A DNA stretch of 46,786 nt from contig JAKSVK010000001.1 in assembly GCA_024408075.1 (NCBI GenBank), positions 81,273-128,058 on the forward strand, written 5' to 3'. The notes under the pieces were generated by a model. The model made no database searches. It worked only from the letters and a program-made list of their open reading frames with translations, and was not told where the DNA came from. Both the position numbers and the translations under genes were made by a program. This stretch comes from Bacilli bacterium (GTDB taxonomy: Bacteria; Bacillota_I; Bacilli_A; RFN20; CAG-826). Below, piece after piece: positions 1-8,914 of the stretch (the stretch's first letter is position 1; each line of letters starts with the position of its first letter).

Positions 1-767
1 AGTTTCATTACTCTTGCTAATGCTTTAGCATCATTTTTGAATTCAGGATGTTCGAATAATTCTTCTTTTCCGTAAAGTGAGAGTCGATCGCTTGCGAATT
101 TTACTAATGATTCTAATATTGCTTGGTAGACTAGATCATGGCTTACTACGTAATCTTGAAGTAATGGCCTAATCGCTTGCATTTTTTCAACCAATTGAGC
201 AATTGGAGTTCCAACCAATCTTTGATTGAGGAGTTCAACACATTGAATGATTTCTTGACTATCAACTGTATCTGGGATGATAAATGTTTTATTTTCAACA
301 TATCCCTTATCTGTAACAAAGATTGCAGTGATTGTGTTGTCGCTAATTGGTATGAGCGTGATCTTTGCCAAGTTTTCCTTGCTCTCATCCGGGCCCATAA
401 CCACGGAGACCAAATTTGTCATATGAGAGATAATTTCGCAGCTTTCTTTAATTACTTCTTCGATGCTCTGCACTTTCTTATTTAATACAGTTTGAAGGGA
501 GTTTTTGATATCTTCATCAACGTTATTGTCTCTTAAGTGTTCACAATAATACTTATACCCTTTTGAAGAAGGAATTCTTCCTGCTGAAGTGTGAGGTTTT
601 TCAATTAACCCCATCTTTTCTAAAGCAAACATCTCATTTCTAATTGTGGCGCTACTATATGGGAGGTGAAATTCTTCAATTAATGTCTGACTTCCAACTG
701 GTTGAGCGTTTTTAATAAAATATTCAACTATCATTTTTAAGATTGTATCGCTTCTAGTTAATGACAT
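1..767 (-). CDS. hrcA: HrcA heat-shock repressor, 3' end cut off by window edge
   Basis: HrcA is the transcriptional repressor of class I heat-shock genes (groE, dnaK operons) and binds CIRCE operators. Reading leftward from an ATG at 767, the frame stays open to base 1, about 255 codons of a family usually near 340, so the C-terminus lies outside. The start MSLTRSDTILKMIVEYFI and the following NAQPVGSQTLI and SATIRNEM segments are the family's N-terminal winged helix-turn-helix; IEKPHTSAGRIPSSKGY follows, also a family hallmark. A strong ribosome site AGGAGG lies 7 nt before the ATG. It is downstream of hemW, as in the Bacilli lepA-hemW-hrcA-grpE-dnaK order. The promoter is flanked by two CIRCE-like repeats, so it is very probably autoregulated. 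Confidence 0.96.
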   Translation of the reverse strand, partial: MSLTRSDTILKMIVEYFIKNAQPVGSQTLIEEFHLPYSSATIRNEMFALEKMGLIEKPHTSAGRIPSSKGYKYYCEHLRDNNVDEDIKNSLQTVLNKKVQSIEEVIKESCEIISHMTNLVSVVMGPDESKENLAKITLIPISDNTITAIFVTDKGYVENKTFIIPDTVDSQEIIQCVELLNQRLVGTPIAQLVEKMQAIRPLLQDYVVSHDLVYQAILESLVKFASDRLSLYGKEELFEHPEFKNDAKALARVMK

Positions 768-781
768 TTTGTTACCTCCTT

Positions 782-808
782 TTAGCACTCTTCGTTTGAG
801 TTTGCTAA
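782..808. promoter_or_regulatory. CIRCE-like HrcA operator, downstream copy
   Basis: The left half TTAGCACTC is an exact match to the CIRCE half-site; after 9 nt the right half GTTTGCTAA matches GAGTGCTAA at 7 of 9 positions. It sits between the hrcA -10 box and the ribosome site, where bound HrcA would block early elongation. Confidence 0.85.
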
Positions 809-812
809 TTCT

Positions 813-840
813 ATTATAATGAAAATGTTAGCACTGTCAA
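813..840 (-). promoter_or_regulatory. hrcA promoter, consensus sigma-A type
   Basis: On the minus strand TTGACA (835-840) and TATAAT (813-818) are both perfect and are separated by 16 nt. The -35 box lies inside the upstream CIRCE-like repeat, and transcription would start just before the downstream one. Confidence 0.88.
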
Positions 841-854
841 CACTCAAGTGCTAT
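828..854. promoter_or_regulatory. CIRCE-like HrcA operator, upstream copy
   Basis: TTAGCACTG, a 9-nt spacer, then AAGTGCTAT: 8 of 9 and 7 of 9 matches to the CIRCE halves. It covers the -35 box, so HrcA binding here should occlude RNA polymerase. The two copies are 19 nt apart. Confidence 0.82.
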
Positions 855-878
855 TTTTTAATAAATTTTTAATTTTAA

Positions 879-1967
879 TTATATTAGGTCGACAATGATT
901 TGATCTAAAATCATCATTCCTTCATATGTCGCCTTTAGTATATTGCCTTGTTTAATTAAGTATCCATTATTGATATACTTATCAATAGTTGACTGTTTTT
1001 CTTTATATATATCCTTATTATATATATTACGTACGCGTGATAGATCAAGACCTTCAAAGGTTCTTAGATTTAGCATGATTTGATATTCAAATTTATCTTT
1101 TAAAGTTACTTTTTCTATCTCTTTTTCGAAATTATTTTCGATATATTTGGAGAAATTTGTCGTATTTTTATAGCGAATATCATCAACATATCCAGAAGCT
1201 CCAAGCCCCGCAGCGTAATATTCTTCATTTCTCCAATAAGTTAAATTATGTTCGCTTTTTTTACCTGGTTTTGCAAAATTGCTCACTTCGTAATGTTCGT
1301 AGTCATGATTTATTAATGTTTCGTGGACTAAATCATATAAATGTCTTGAATAATCGTTATCAGGTTCTTCAATTCTATTTAAATAAAACACTGTATGTTC
1401 GTGAACAGTTAATGAATAAGTGGAAATATGATCAGGATTAAGAGAAAGGATATTTTCTAAATCTTTTTTGAGCATTTTTTCGCTTACATTAGGTAATCCT
1501 AAAATCAAATCTAAATTGATGTTATTTATATTATTTTCTCTTAAAAGAGAAACTGAATTGACTACATCGGCGAAAGTGTGTCCACGGTTAATTGCTTTTA
1601 ATATCTCATCATTGGTACTTTCTACGCCTATAGAGACACGATTTACTCCATACCTAGATAATAGCTCAACTTTATGTTTTGTTAACGTTTCTGGGTTTGT
1701 TTCAAAAGTATACTCTTTCACGTTTTTTGCATATGGTTTTAATAAAATTAAAAGTTTCTCTAATAATTCATCTTCTAAAACTGTTGGAGTTCCTCCACCA
1801 ACATAGATTGTTTCAAATTCTAATATTGGAACATTATCTTTTAAGTCTTTTTCTAATGAATTTAAATAAGAAACTGCGAAATTATGAAAATACTGCAACT
1901 TCGTAAAGTCACAGTAATCACATATTTTTTGGCAAAAAGGAATATGAATGTATAGTGATTTGACCAC
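879..1967 (-). CDS. hemW: HemW-type radical SAM protein (heme chaperone family)
   Basis: Radical SAM enzyme of the HemN/HemW family, 362 residues. The N-terminus YIHIPFCQKICDYCDF carries the Cys-x3-Cys-x2-Cys cluster (residues 12, 16, 19) followed by x-Phe, which is typical of HemW rather than of true coproporphyrinogen dehydrogenase HemN (Cys-x-Cys). Further family segments are YVGGGTPTVL, FETNPETL and RVSIGVES. HemW is known as a heme-binding protein that delivers heme to respiratory enzymes; no heme gene is visible here, so its client is unknown. The start is GTG at 1967, overlapping by one base the TAG of the preceding small membrane gene, which implies translational coupling. It lies between lepA and hrcA, the usual Bacilli location. 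Confidence 0.93.
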   Translation of the reverse strand: MVKSLYIHIPFCQKICDYCDFTKLQYFHNFAVSYLNSLEKDLKDNVPILEFETIYVGGGTPTVLEDELLEKLLILLKPYAKNVKEYTFETNPETLTKHKVELLSRYGVNRVSIGVESTNDEILKAINRGHTFADVVNSVSLLRENNINNINLDLILGLPNVSEKMLKKDLENILSLNPDHISTYSLTVHEHTVFYLNRIEEPDNDYSRHLYDLVHETLINHDYEHYEVSNFAKPGKKSEHNLTYWRNEEYYAAGLGASGYVDDIRYKNTTNFSKYIENNFEKEIEKVTLKDKFEYQIMLNLRTFEGLDLSRVRNIYNKDIYKEKQSTIDKYINNGYLIKQGNILKATYEGMMILDQIIVDLI

Positions 1968-2197
1968 TATTCGTCTTCTTCCTTGTATTCGTTAACTGCT
2001 TTAGCAGTTTGATCGTCATCGATTGGTTTTAAGACACGATTTATCTCTTCGGCTACTATTTCTTCTTCAGTAGGTTTATCGTTCTTCTTAATCTTAAGTT
2101 TTAATATTCTATTAATGGTAAAAGCAATCAAAGCAATAACAACGGCTATGCCTACAACGATTCCAAATATTGCACCTTGGCTAATTTCTAATATCAT
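1967..2197 (-). CDS. Small single-pass membrane protein, unknown function
   Basis: A 76-residue protein with one hydrophobic segment (about residues 9-28, IFGIVVGIAVVIALIAFTIN) followed by a basic stretch (KLKIKK) and an acidic tail ending EEDE. The charge pattern suggests N-out/C-in anchoring with a short cytosolic tail. I recognise no family. It starts 3 nt after the stop of the Fic-like gene and its stop overlaps the GTG of hemW, so it is expressed as the middle gene of a tightly coupled trio. The context might suggest work with the Fic-like protein, but nothing in the sequence proves it. Confidence 0.75.
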   Translation of the reverse strand: MILEISQGAIFGIVVGIAVVIALIAFTINRILKLKIKKNDKPTEEEIVAEEINRVLKPIDDDQTAKAVNEYKEEDE

Positions 2198-2200
2198 AAT

Positions 2201-3628
2201 TTATTTCCTTTCCACAGGGGTGTAAACAAATTTCTTACCAACTTGCTTTTTACTATAATACCCCAATTGAACTAAATGTTCCATAGATGTACGTGCAGTT
2301 TCGTATACACATCTAATACATTTCTTATATTGATCAATTGTATAATACATTCCTAAAGTACAGTGACGAGCATAGAATTTTGCTTCGCCTTTTTTAATTA
2401 AAACATCCATTTCTAGGAGGTTTTGTTCAAGACGTTGAGCAACCTTTTCATCAAGGACAGGTGGAATAAAATTAATCGCTAATCCTTCGGTAGAATTGAC
2501 CACTTTAACACTTTGTGTTACTTCTTCGGTGTTTTTAACTTCTTCTGGTTTTGTTTCTTCTACAGGTTGAACTTTTTCTTCTTTAATTTCTTCGTTCATA
2601 GGTTCAGCATTTATCTCTTTATGAGAAGTTTCATCTATTTGATAAAAGTCTTTTTTAAATTCTTGATAATTATATTCTTTTGCTAAATCAATATTTTCAT
2701 CAATCGAATTTAACAAAATGTCTATATAAGGAGCGACAAAATATGTTAAATCACAATTTGCTTGGACTTCATTTGATATTTTCTTATCAAAGTCTTCTTT
2801 TTGATTAAGGAAACTTTCAACATTTAAATAAGCAGCAAGTTCTCCATGACCAAAATGACAGATTATTGCTTTAGCAATTAATATAGACATTTCTTCGTTA
2901 AAATCTCTAAATGGTTTGACCATTAAGAAATACTTATAAGCAATCAATGCTTTTTCAATAACTGATATAGATCCATTTTTGACGAAATCGAATAATGAAT
3001 TCATCATCTCTTCTATATATTCAAAAGGAGCAGAATCATACACACGTGAAATAAGTGACATTGAGTTAGAATTTGTTATGTCTCTATCACGATAAAAATA
3101 GGTTAATTCACTTACACCTGTAATTCGTGTATAAAGTTCACCAATAAAGTTTTCATCAATATCGTTTTTATAATTTTCTTCAATGTATTTAAGAGCGTTA
3201 ATGTAATTAACTAATTTATCTTCTTGTTGATCAAATGGATTTTCAGATGCGATTAACTTTGTTAATCTAGCTTCATCTATATCAGCATGATCTTTTCTAA
3301 TTATTTCTAATAATGACTTTTTGAGGTTTGATAATTTAAAATGTTGAAAGCTTCCATTTGTTTTATCAAGTTGATTTGATTCTTCTATAAACAAATCGAT
3401 TATATTCTCAATTTTCTTAGATTTGCTTGATAGAGTCGGATATAAACAAATGTTTAACTTTTTTGTTCCGAGCCATTTTAATGACAATGGAAAAGTAAAA
3501 GTCTCACGGTAATCTGTAACTTTCTTCCACATTAAATCAGAGACTGGAAAACCAATATTTTTGCTCATTTCGTTACGAGAAAAATATTTTTCTTCAGTAT
3601 ATTCAATAGCAATATCTTTATTAGCCAT
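2201..3628 (-). CDS. Fic-fold protein with degenerate active site and C-terminal winged helix
   Basis: A 475-residue protein. Residues about 100-310 follow the Fic layout: an N-terminal helical part ending in VNYINALKYIEE, then LYTRITG...YFYRDRDI, the helix VIEKALIAYKYFLMV and the motif region. Where active Fic enzymes have HPFxDGNGR, this protein has KPFRDFNEE (about 238-246): the catalytic His is Lys and the phosphate-binding Gly-Asn-Gly-Arg is lost. AMP transfer is therefore unlikely. A Glu/Lys-rich linker (about 330-375) precedes a C-terminal winged helix-like region (EHLVQLGYYSKKQVGKKFVYTP), suggesting a DNA- or protein-binding role. The frame could open at GTG 3637, but that codon lies in the ribosome site GAGGTGAT; ATG 3628 is preferred. 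It has its own promoter after the lepA terminator. Confidence 0.7.
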   Translation of the reverse strand: MANKDIAIEYTEEKYFSRNEMSKNIGFPVSDLMWKKVTDYRETFTFPLSLKWLGTKKLNICLYPTLSSKSKKIENIIDLFIEESNQLDKTNGSFQHFKLSNLKKSLLEIIRKDHADIDEARLTKLIASENPFDQQEDKLVNYINALKYIEENYKNDIDENFIGELYTRITGVSELTYFYRDRDITNSNSMSLISRVYDSAPFEYIEEMMNSLFDFVKNGSISVIEKALIAYKYFLMVKPFRDFNEEMSILIAKAIICHFGHGELAAYLNVESFLNQKEDFDKKISNEVQANCDLTYFVAPYIDILLNSIDENIDLAKEYNYQEFKKDFYQIDETSHKEINAEPMNEEIKEEKVQPVEETKPEEVKNTEEVTQSVKVVNSTEGLAINFIPPVLDEKVAQRLEQNLLEMDVLIKKGEAKFYARHCTLGMYYTIDQYKKCIRCVYETARTSMEHLVQLGYYSKKQVGKKFVYTPVERK

Positions 3629-3646
3629 TTTTATCACCTCATCAAA

Positions 3647-3675
3647 ATTATATAATAGTATTTCTTGTAAAACAA
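3647..3675 (-). promoter_or_regulatory. Predicted promoter of the Fic-like / membrane protein / hemW operon
   Basis: TTGTTT (3670-3675), 17 nt, then a perfect TATAAT (3647-3652) on the minus strand. It lies between the lepA terminator and the ribosome site of the Fic-like gene, so this operon can be transcribed independently of lepA. Confidence 0.6.
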
Positions 3676-3685
3676 GATATTAACT

Positions 3686-3717
3686 AAAAAACTACTAATT
3701 AATCACTAACTAGTAGT
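3686..3717 (-). terminator. Intrinsic terminator of lepA
   Basis: On the minus strand an 11-bp stem (arms ACTACTAGTTA and TAATTAGTAGT, one G-T pair) with a 5-nt loop is followed by a run of T. It begins 2 nt after the lepA stop codon. Confidence 0.85.
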
Positions 3718-3719
3718 CT

Positions 3720-5531
3720 TTATTCATCATCGTCGATTGCTAAGATTGACATAAATGCTTCTTGTGGAACTTCTACAGATCCAACCATTTTCATTCTCTT
3801 TTTTCCTTCTTTTTGTTTTTCGAGAAGTTTCTTTTTACGAGATATATCTCCACCATAGCATTTTGCTAAAACATCTTTTCTAACAGCTTTTACATCAACT
3901 CTAGCGATAATCTTTCCACCAATAGCTGCTTGAATTGGAATTTCAAATTGTTGTCTTGGAATAACTGTTTTTATTCTTTGAATAATTCCAAGTCCTCTTT
4001 GATAAGCATTAGGTCTATAAACGATGCTACTTAAAGCATCAACAACTTGTCCATTTAACAAGACATCCATTTTAACTAGTTCTCCTTGTTTATAATCTGA
4101 GAATTCATAGTCAAACGATGCATAACCTTTAGTATAACTTTTAAGTTTATCAAAGAAATTATAAACAATTTCAGATAATGGAAGATCATATGTTAATGTC
4201 ATTCTAGTATCATCAAAATATTGCAAATCTTTATACATTCCACGTTTTTCTTGGCATAATTCCATGATCGAGCCAACATATTCTTTAGGAGTCATAATAT
4301 GTGCAAGCACATAAGGCTCTTCAATTCTATTTACACAAGATAAATCTGGAAGCTTTGATGGGTTATCAATGTTTATGCAGCTTCCGTCACTCATATATAC
4401 GCGATAGATAACGCTTGGAGCAGTCAAAATAAGGTCTAGTTTATATTCTCTTTCAAGTCTTTCTTGAACAACATCCATATGTAGTAAACCCAAGAATCCA
4501 CATCTAAAGCCAAATCCTAATGCTTGTGAGGTTTCTGGAACATATTGTAATGATGAATCATTAAGAGATAACTTTTCTAAAGCGTCTTTTAAATCTTGAT
4601 AATCGTCGCTATCAACTGGATATAATCCACAAAACACCATTGGATTAATATCTCTATAACCTGGTAAAGCTTCTTTAGCAGGTACATCAAAATTGGTAAC
4701 TGTATCACCAGGTTTGACATCTTTAATATCCTTAATTTGTGCACAAACATAACCGACTTGGCCACAACTCAATTGTTTCAATTTTAATTCGTCAGGAGTT
4801 CTGATTCCTACTTCGGTTACTAAGTAATCTTTTCCTGATTGCATCAACTTAATATGGTCACCAACTTTAATTGTTCCTTCTTTAATTCGCACAAGAATTA
4901 CAACACCTCTAAAAGGGTCATAATAACTATCAAAAATAAGTGCTTGAAGTGGATTATTATCGTTTCCTGATGGAGCAGGAACATTTTTAACAATAGCTTC
5001 TAGAAGTTCGTGAATGTGATAACCGTTTTTAGCAGAAACTTCTACCGCTAATTCTCCATCAATACCAATCTTTTGTTTTATTTCTTGTTTTGCCATTTCA
5101 GGCATTGCGCTTGGCAAGTCAACTTTGTTGATAACAGGTAAAATTTCCAAATTATTATCAACTGCAAGGTAAGCATTTGCGAGTGTTTGAGCCTCAACTC
5201 CTTGAGTAGCATCCACTACTAAAAGCGCACCTTCACAAGCAGCCAATGATCTTGACACTTCGTAAGTAAAATCGACATGCCCAGGAGTGTCTATTAAGTT
5301 AAAAATATACGTTTCGCCATCATCTGCTTTGTAGGATAATGTAACAGCGTTTAATTTTATTGTGATTCCACGTTCTCTTTCTAAGTCCATTGAATCTAGA
5401 ATTTGTTCTTTCATTTCACGTGAAGATATAGCACCAGTCGACTCTAAAATACGATCAGCCAATGTACTCTTTCCGTGATCTATGTGAGCAATTATTGAGA
5501 AATTACGTGTTTTCTTTTGATCAAATTCCAT
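3720..5531 (-). CDS. lepA: Elongation factor 4 (LepA), ribosomal back-translocase GTPase
   Basis: Translational GTPase of 603 residues, the normal size. The start [19 protein letters not shown] holds the P-loop; [12 protein letters not shown] is the switch I effector segment; DTPGHVDF is G3 and NKVDLPSA is G4. The family-specific C-terminal domain includes [39 protein letters not shown]. LepA assists translation or ribosome assembly under stress. There is no Shine-Dalgarno sequence before ATG 5531; a TATAAT box lies 13 nt upstream, so the leader would be only about 6 nt. A strong terminator follows immediately. Confidence 0.97.
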   Translation of the reverse strand: MEFDQKKTRNFSIIAHIDHGKSTLADRILESTGAISSREMKEQILDSMDLERERGITIKLNAVTLSYKADDGETYIFNLIDTPGHVDFTYEVSRSLAACEGALLVVDATQGVEAQTLANAYLAVDNNLEILPVINKVDLPSAMPEMAKQEIKQKIGIDGELAVEVSAKNGYHIHELLEAIVKNVPAPSGNDNNPLQALIFDSYYDPFRGVVILVRIKEGTIKVGDHIKLMQSGKDYLVTEVGIRTPDELKLKQLSCGQVGYVCAQIKDIKDVKPGDTVTNFDVPAKEALPGYRDINPMVFCGLYPVDSDDYQDLKDALEKLSLNDSSLQYVPETSQALGFGFRCGFLGLLHMDVVQERLEREYKLDLILTAPSVIYRVYMSDGSCINIDNPSKLPDLSCVNRIEEPYVLAHIMTPKEYVGSIMELCQEKRGMYKDLQYFDDTRMTLTYDLPLSEIVYNFFDKLKSYTKGYASFDYEFSDYKQGELVKMDVLLNGQVVDALSSIVYRPNAYQRGLGIIQRIKTVIPRQQFEIPIQAAIGGKIIARVDVKAVRKDVLAKCYGGDISRKKKLLEKQKEGKKRMKMVGSVEVPQEAFMSILAIDDDE

Positions 5532-5544
5532 ATTTCAGTTAAGA

Positions 5545-5550
5545 ATTATA
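5545..5550 (-). promoter_or_regulatory. Predicted -10 box of lepA, giving a very short leader
   Basis: A perfect TATAAT lies 13 nt before the lepA ATG, at the 3' end of the preceding helicase gene. The matching -35 region (TTTATC, 17 nt upstream) is weak. The expected start site leaves a 5'-UTR of about 6 nt, with no room for a ribosome site. Confidence 0.5.
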
Positions 5551-5557
5551 ACATAAG

Positions 5558-7891
5558 TTATATTTTCGATAAATAATCTTTATATTCTTCAGGAGTAAAT
5601 ACTAGTTCGTATTTGTTATAACGAGTATGATACAGGTCTTGATAGTCTTTTCTCATATATCTTTCATCAATCAAAAGGACATTTCCTTTATCTTTTTCAC
5701 TACGAATTAGTCTACCAATTGCTTGCGTAACTTTATTCATTCCTGGATATAAATAAGCATAATTAAAGCCTTTTAAGCCTTTTGAGGTATATAGTTCGGA
5801 TATTTTATTGCTTTCATAATTTATCTTAGATAAACCTATCCCGACAATTAAAATTCCTGATATTCTATCATCTACTAAATCAATTCCTTCTCCAAACGTA
5901 CCTCCGGTAATTGTAAAGGCTACATGCGTTTCGGTTGGATTGTTCCTAAAGCACGATAAGAAAAGATCTTTTTCTGATTCAGTCATATCTTTTTGTTGTA
6001 CATGAATAGCAATTTTTGATGGAATTTTAACTTTTGTTAGAATCTTATCCAAATATTCATAGCTTGGTAAATAGACAAAATAATTACCTATTTTTTGATT
6101 TATAAATACTTCAATATATCTAGCTACTTCATCATATGATAAATCACGATTTTTATATTGAATCGAAACTTTAGGAGCAATAAATAACTTTAAATTATCT
6201 TTAGGAAAAGGTGACTTTAACTGTAAATATGGATCACTAGAAACGTCTCCACCTAATAATTGAATGTAGTAATTTATTGGTGACAAAGTTGCAGAAAAGA
6301 AACATGCTGCTTTCATTTTTGTAATGTTCGATGCAATATATTCTGAAGCATTTAAACAAAGTAAATTTAGCGAGACCTTATCAATATCTTTTTGAATATA
6401 ATAAACATAATTGTCTGAATAAAATTCAGATATTTTAACAAATCTATTTATTTCTAGATACAATTCGGTCAGTTCTTTTGTAATGTCTTCGTAATTGTTT
6501 TTGCAAGCGTTTGTATAAGTTAAAATAAATCCTTCGAATTCTTTAAAATCTTTATAATTTATATCCATATATTCATGTTGGCCTAATTCTAAAGAATTAT
6601 ATTCGTCAAAAATCTTTTTCAATTTAGCCATTCTTGTTTTAATGGATTTATTTTTAATATGTCTAAGTGATTTTCTTGCTTGTTCAAAGGTAGTTTCAAT
6701 AATTGAGGCAGAATACATTTTACGTGATCTATCAATTAAGTTATGCGCCTCATCTACTAAAGCTAAATAATGTGAAGAGTCTTCATCAAAATATCTTTTC
6801 ATATAACTAATTGGATCGAATAAATAGTTATAATCACAAACAATAATGTCGCAAAAAAGCGATAAATCTAGTTCAAGTTCAAATGGACACACGCTAAAAG
6901 TTTTTGCAATTGCAACGATTGTTTCATAGTCAAATGTATCATATGAATTTATTGATTGAGTCAAAATTGTTTTGATTTTATCAAAATATCCTATTGAATA
7001 TTGGCATTCACTTGGATTACAAGCTGCTCCTTTGCAAAAACAAATTTTATCTTTTGCAGTAATATCAATATTTAATGCGAATAAACCATTATTTTTTAAT
7101 AATCGCACCGTATCCATTGCAGCAATTTTTCCACTATTTTTAGCTGTTAAATAAAATATTTTGCTTTGTGGATCATCCGAAACAGATTTTAAAAAAGGAT
7201 ATAAAGTAGAAATTGTTTTTCCTATTCCAGTAGGTGCTTCAACAAACAACTTTCCACCATTTTTAGCAATTGAATAACAATATTTAGCGAAGTCTTTTTG
7301 ACCATCTCTGTATTTAGGAAACGGAAAAGACATATTTTTGATAGATTCATTTCGTTTTTCAGTTAATCTAAAAACAGTATTTTGGAAAGAGATATATTCT
7401 TCCAATAATGAATAGATGTCTTTTTCTAAGACTTCAAATGAAAAATTATATCTTTCTATTAAGTTTTCTTTAAGATTTCCTTGTTTAATATAAGTTAATT
7501 GAATACCGATGTTTGATAAATGATTTTGCTTAGCAAAAATATATGCATAACACTTAGCTTGTCCCAAATGCCAATCAATATTTTTATCTCTAAAAACTTC
7601 TAAATCAGCGATTGTTGTTTTTATTTCATCAATCACATAATTGTCTTTGCTTCGTTCGATAATTCCATCGGCTTTTCCACTTAATACTACCTCAGTTTCA
7701 TCAATCACAAACTTTTCTTTCAAGAACACTTCAGATAAATAATCAGGGCCTTGCTTACTTTGATATAAAGCATGAATTAAAGTACCTTCTTGAATTGTTC
7801 CGTTATTAAAAACACGGTTATCGATATCACCTGTTCTTAAAAGAAAATCCACTAATTGGTGGATGGAAAGATTTAATTGATTCTTTTTCAT
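5558..7891 (-). CDS. DinG/XPD-family DNA helicase with N-terminal PD-(D/E)XK nuclease-like domain
   Basis: A 777-residue superfamily 2 helicase. Residues about 60-125 look like a RecB/Cas4-type nuclease: GKADGII (72-78), VIDEIKTT with the E-x-K pair (89, 91), and QAKCYAYI (111-118). The helicase has Walker A EAPTGIGKT (218-226), an iron-sulfur cysteine group within C284-C296 plus a later VCPFE, the DEAH box (VDEAHNL), FSATLSP, and motif VI QAIGRLIRSEKDKG. XPD/DinG helicases unwind 5'-3' and act in repair or on R-loops and replication intermediates. This fused form occurs in Firmicutes and is not the classic DinG, so no symbol is given. It begins directly after the fmt stop with no spacer, so the two are one operon. 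Confidence 0.85.
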   Translation of the reverse strand: MKKNQLNLSIHQLVDFLLRTGDIDNRVFNNGTIQEGTLIHALYQSKQGPDYLSEVFLKEKFVIDETEVVLSGKADGIIERSKDNYVIDEIKTTIADLEVFRDKNIDWHLGQAKCYAYIFAKQNHLSNIGIQLTYIKQGNLKENLIERYNFSFEVLEKDIYSLLEEYISFQNTVFRLTEKRNESIKNMSFPFPKYRDGQKDFAKYCYSIAKNGGKLFVEAPTGIGKTISTLYPFLKSVSDDPQSKIFYLTAKNSGKIAAMDTVRLLKNNGLFALNIDITAKDKICFCKGAACNPSECQYSIGYFDKIKTILTQSINSYDTFDYETIVAIAKTFSVCPFELELDLSLFCDIIVCDYNYLFDPISYMKRYFDEDSSHYLALVDEAHNLIDRSRKMYSASIIETTFEQARKSLRHIKNKSIKTRMAKLKKIFDEYNSLELGQHEYMDINYKDFKEFEGFILTYTNACKNNYEDITKELTELYLEINRFVKISEFYSDNYVYYIQKDIDKVSLNLLCLNASEYIASNITKMKAACFFSATLSPINYYIQLLGGDVSSDPYLQLKSPFPKDNLKLFIAPKVSIQYKNRDLSYDEVARYIEVFINQKIGNYFVYLPSYEYLDKILTKVKIPSKIAIHVQQKDMTESEKDLFLSCFRNNPTETHVAFTITGGTFGEGIDLVDDRISGILIVGIGLSKINYESNKISELYTSKGLKGFNYAYLYPGMNKVTQAIGRLIRSEKDKGNVLLIDERYMRKDYQDLYHTRYNKYELVFTPEEYKDYLSKI

Positions 7892-8833
7892 TTATTCAAA
7901 TTTTTTACCAAGCAAATTTGGATTGCCATTTAAGAAGGATTTATAGTCCGTTCTATTTCTTCCTTCTTTTTGTAAATCTAAAATTCGTAAAGTTCCGTTA
8001 GAAAGTTGGACTTCAAGTCCTTGTTTATCTGCTTTAATAATTTTGCCTACTTCATCTGTAACTGATTCAGAAATAATTGACGCTTTAAAGATCTTAACTT
8101 TCTGCCCTTCAAGAAGCAAATATGCGCCAGGTACATCACTTAGTGCACGTATTAAGCCAAATACTTTTTCTTTTGATTCAGCCAAGTTAATTTTCTCTTC
8201 TTCTGGTTTAATTGAAGGAGCAAAAGTTACTTTGCTTTCATCTTGATTTGTCCCTTTTAGTTTACCATCTAAAAGTAAAGGTAAATCTCTTAAAATTAAT
8301 CTTAAAGCTGCCTCGCCCATTTTAGCAAAAAGTGAAGTTGAATTATCATCGATAGAAATGCTAACTTTTTCAGTGTCAAACATCTCACCAGCATCCATTT
8401 CTTTTACCATTCTCATTAAGGTCATTCCTGTTTCAGTTTCATTATTTAATAATGCATATTGAATTGGAGCTGCGCCTCTATATTTTGGTAAAAGAGAGCC
8501 ATGTAAATTAACCGCACCTAAAGGTGGGATATCTAATAATTCTTGAGGAACAATTTGTCCATAAGCTAGAGTAACGATGATGTCAGGATTTAGTTCTCTA
8601 ACAAATTCATATTCCTTTCTGATTTTTATAGGTTGAAAAACGGGGATGTTATGCATGCTTGCCACTACCTTAGTTGGCACAGGTTCTAATATCTTTTTTC
8701 TTCCAACTGGTCGATCAGGTTGAGCAATAACTCCAACAATGTTAAAACCATTTTCAATAAGTCCATTAAGCACAAAGGCACTAATGGATGGAGTTCCCAT
8801 AAATATAATTCTTTTCTGATTATTGTTTGTCAT
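7892..8833 (-). CDS. fmt: Methionyl-tRNA formyltransferase
   Basis: Transfers a formyl group from 10-formyl-tetrahydrofolate to initiator Met-tRNA. The 313-residue length is normal. The N-terminal Rossmann domain starts KRIIFMGTPSISAFVL; the folate and catalytic region is NLHGSLLPKYRGAAPIQYALLN, followed by TGMTLMRMVKEMDAGEM. The C-terminal OB-like domain (from about residue 205) binds the tRNA. The stop is directly adjacent to the start of the helicase gene. No deformylase (def) gene is adjacent. Start ATG 8833 lies at the edge of an inverted repeat (8832-8848), with TATAAT 17 nt upstream; the ribosome site is weak (AGG). Confidence 0.95.
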   Translation of the reverse strand: MTNNNQKRIIFMGTPSISAFVLNGLIENGFNIVGVIAQPDRPVGRKKILEPVPTKVVASMHNIPVFQPIKIRKEYEFVRELNPDIIVTLAYGQIVPQELLDIPPLGAVNLHGSLLPKYRGAAPIQYALLNNETETGMTLMRMVKEMDAGEMFDTEKVSISIDDNSTSLFAKMGEAALRLILRDLPLLLDGKLKGTNQDESKVTFAPSIKPEEEKINLAESKEKVFGLIRALSDVPGAYLLLEGQKVKIFKASIISESVTDEVGKIIKADKQGLEVQLSNGTLRILDLQKEGRNRTDYKSFLNGNPNLLGKKFE

Positions 8834-8848
8834 TAGGTATAACCTAAT
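8832..8848. repeat. Inverted repeat over the fmt start region
   Basis: ATTAGGT, ATA, ACCTAAT: perfect 7-bp arms. The fmt -10 box TATAAT (8851-8856, minus) places the start site inside this repeat, so it is better placed as an operator than as an RNA hairpin. I do not recognise the cognate regulator. Confidence 0.5.
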
Positions 8849-8892
8849 ACATTATAACTTTTCTTAGATTTTATTAAAAGCGATAAATCCAC

Positions 8893-8909
8893 AAAATAAA
8901 ATTTATTTT
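8893..8909. repeat. AT-only inverted repeat in the fmt/acyl-ligase divergent spacer
   Basis: AAAATAAA, A, TTTATTTT: perfect 8-bp arms around one base. It lies just upstream of the putative -10 (TATACT, 8915-8920) of the acyl-ligase gene. Low complexity makes chance plausible. Confidence 0.3.
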
Positions 8910-8914
8910 ATCTT

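Noticed and set aside
2201-3637. Start of the Fic-like gene at GTG 3637
   Set aside because: That GTG is part of the GAGGTGAT ribosome site itself; ATG 3628 is correctly spaced from it.
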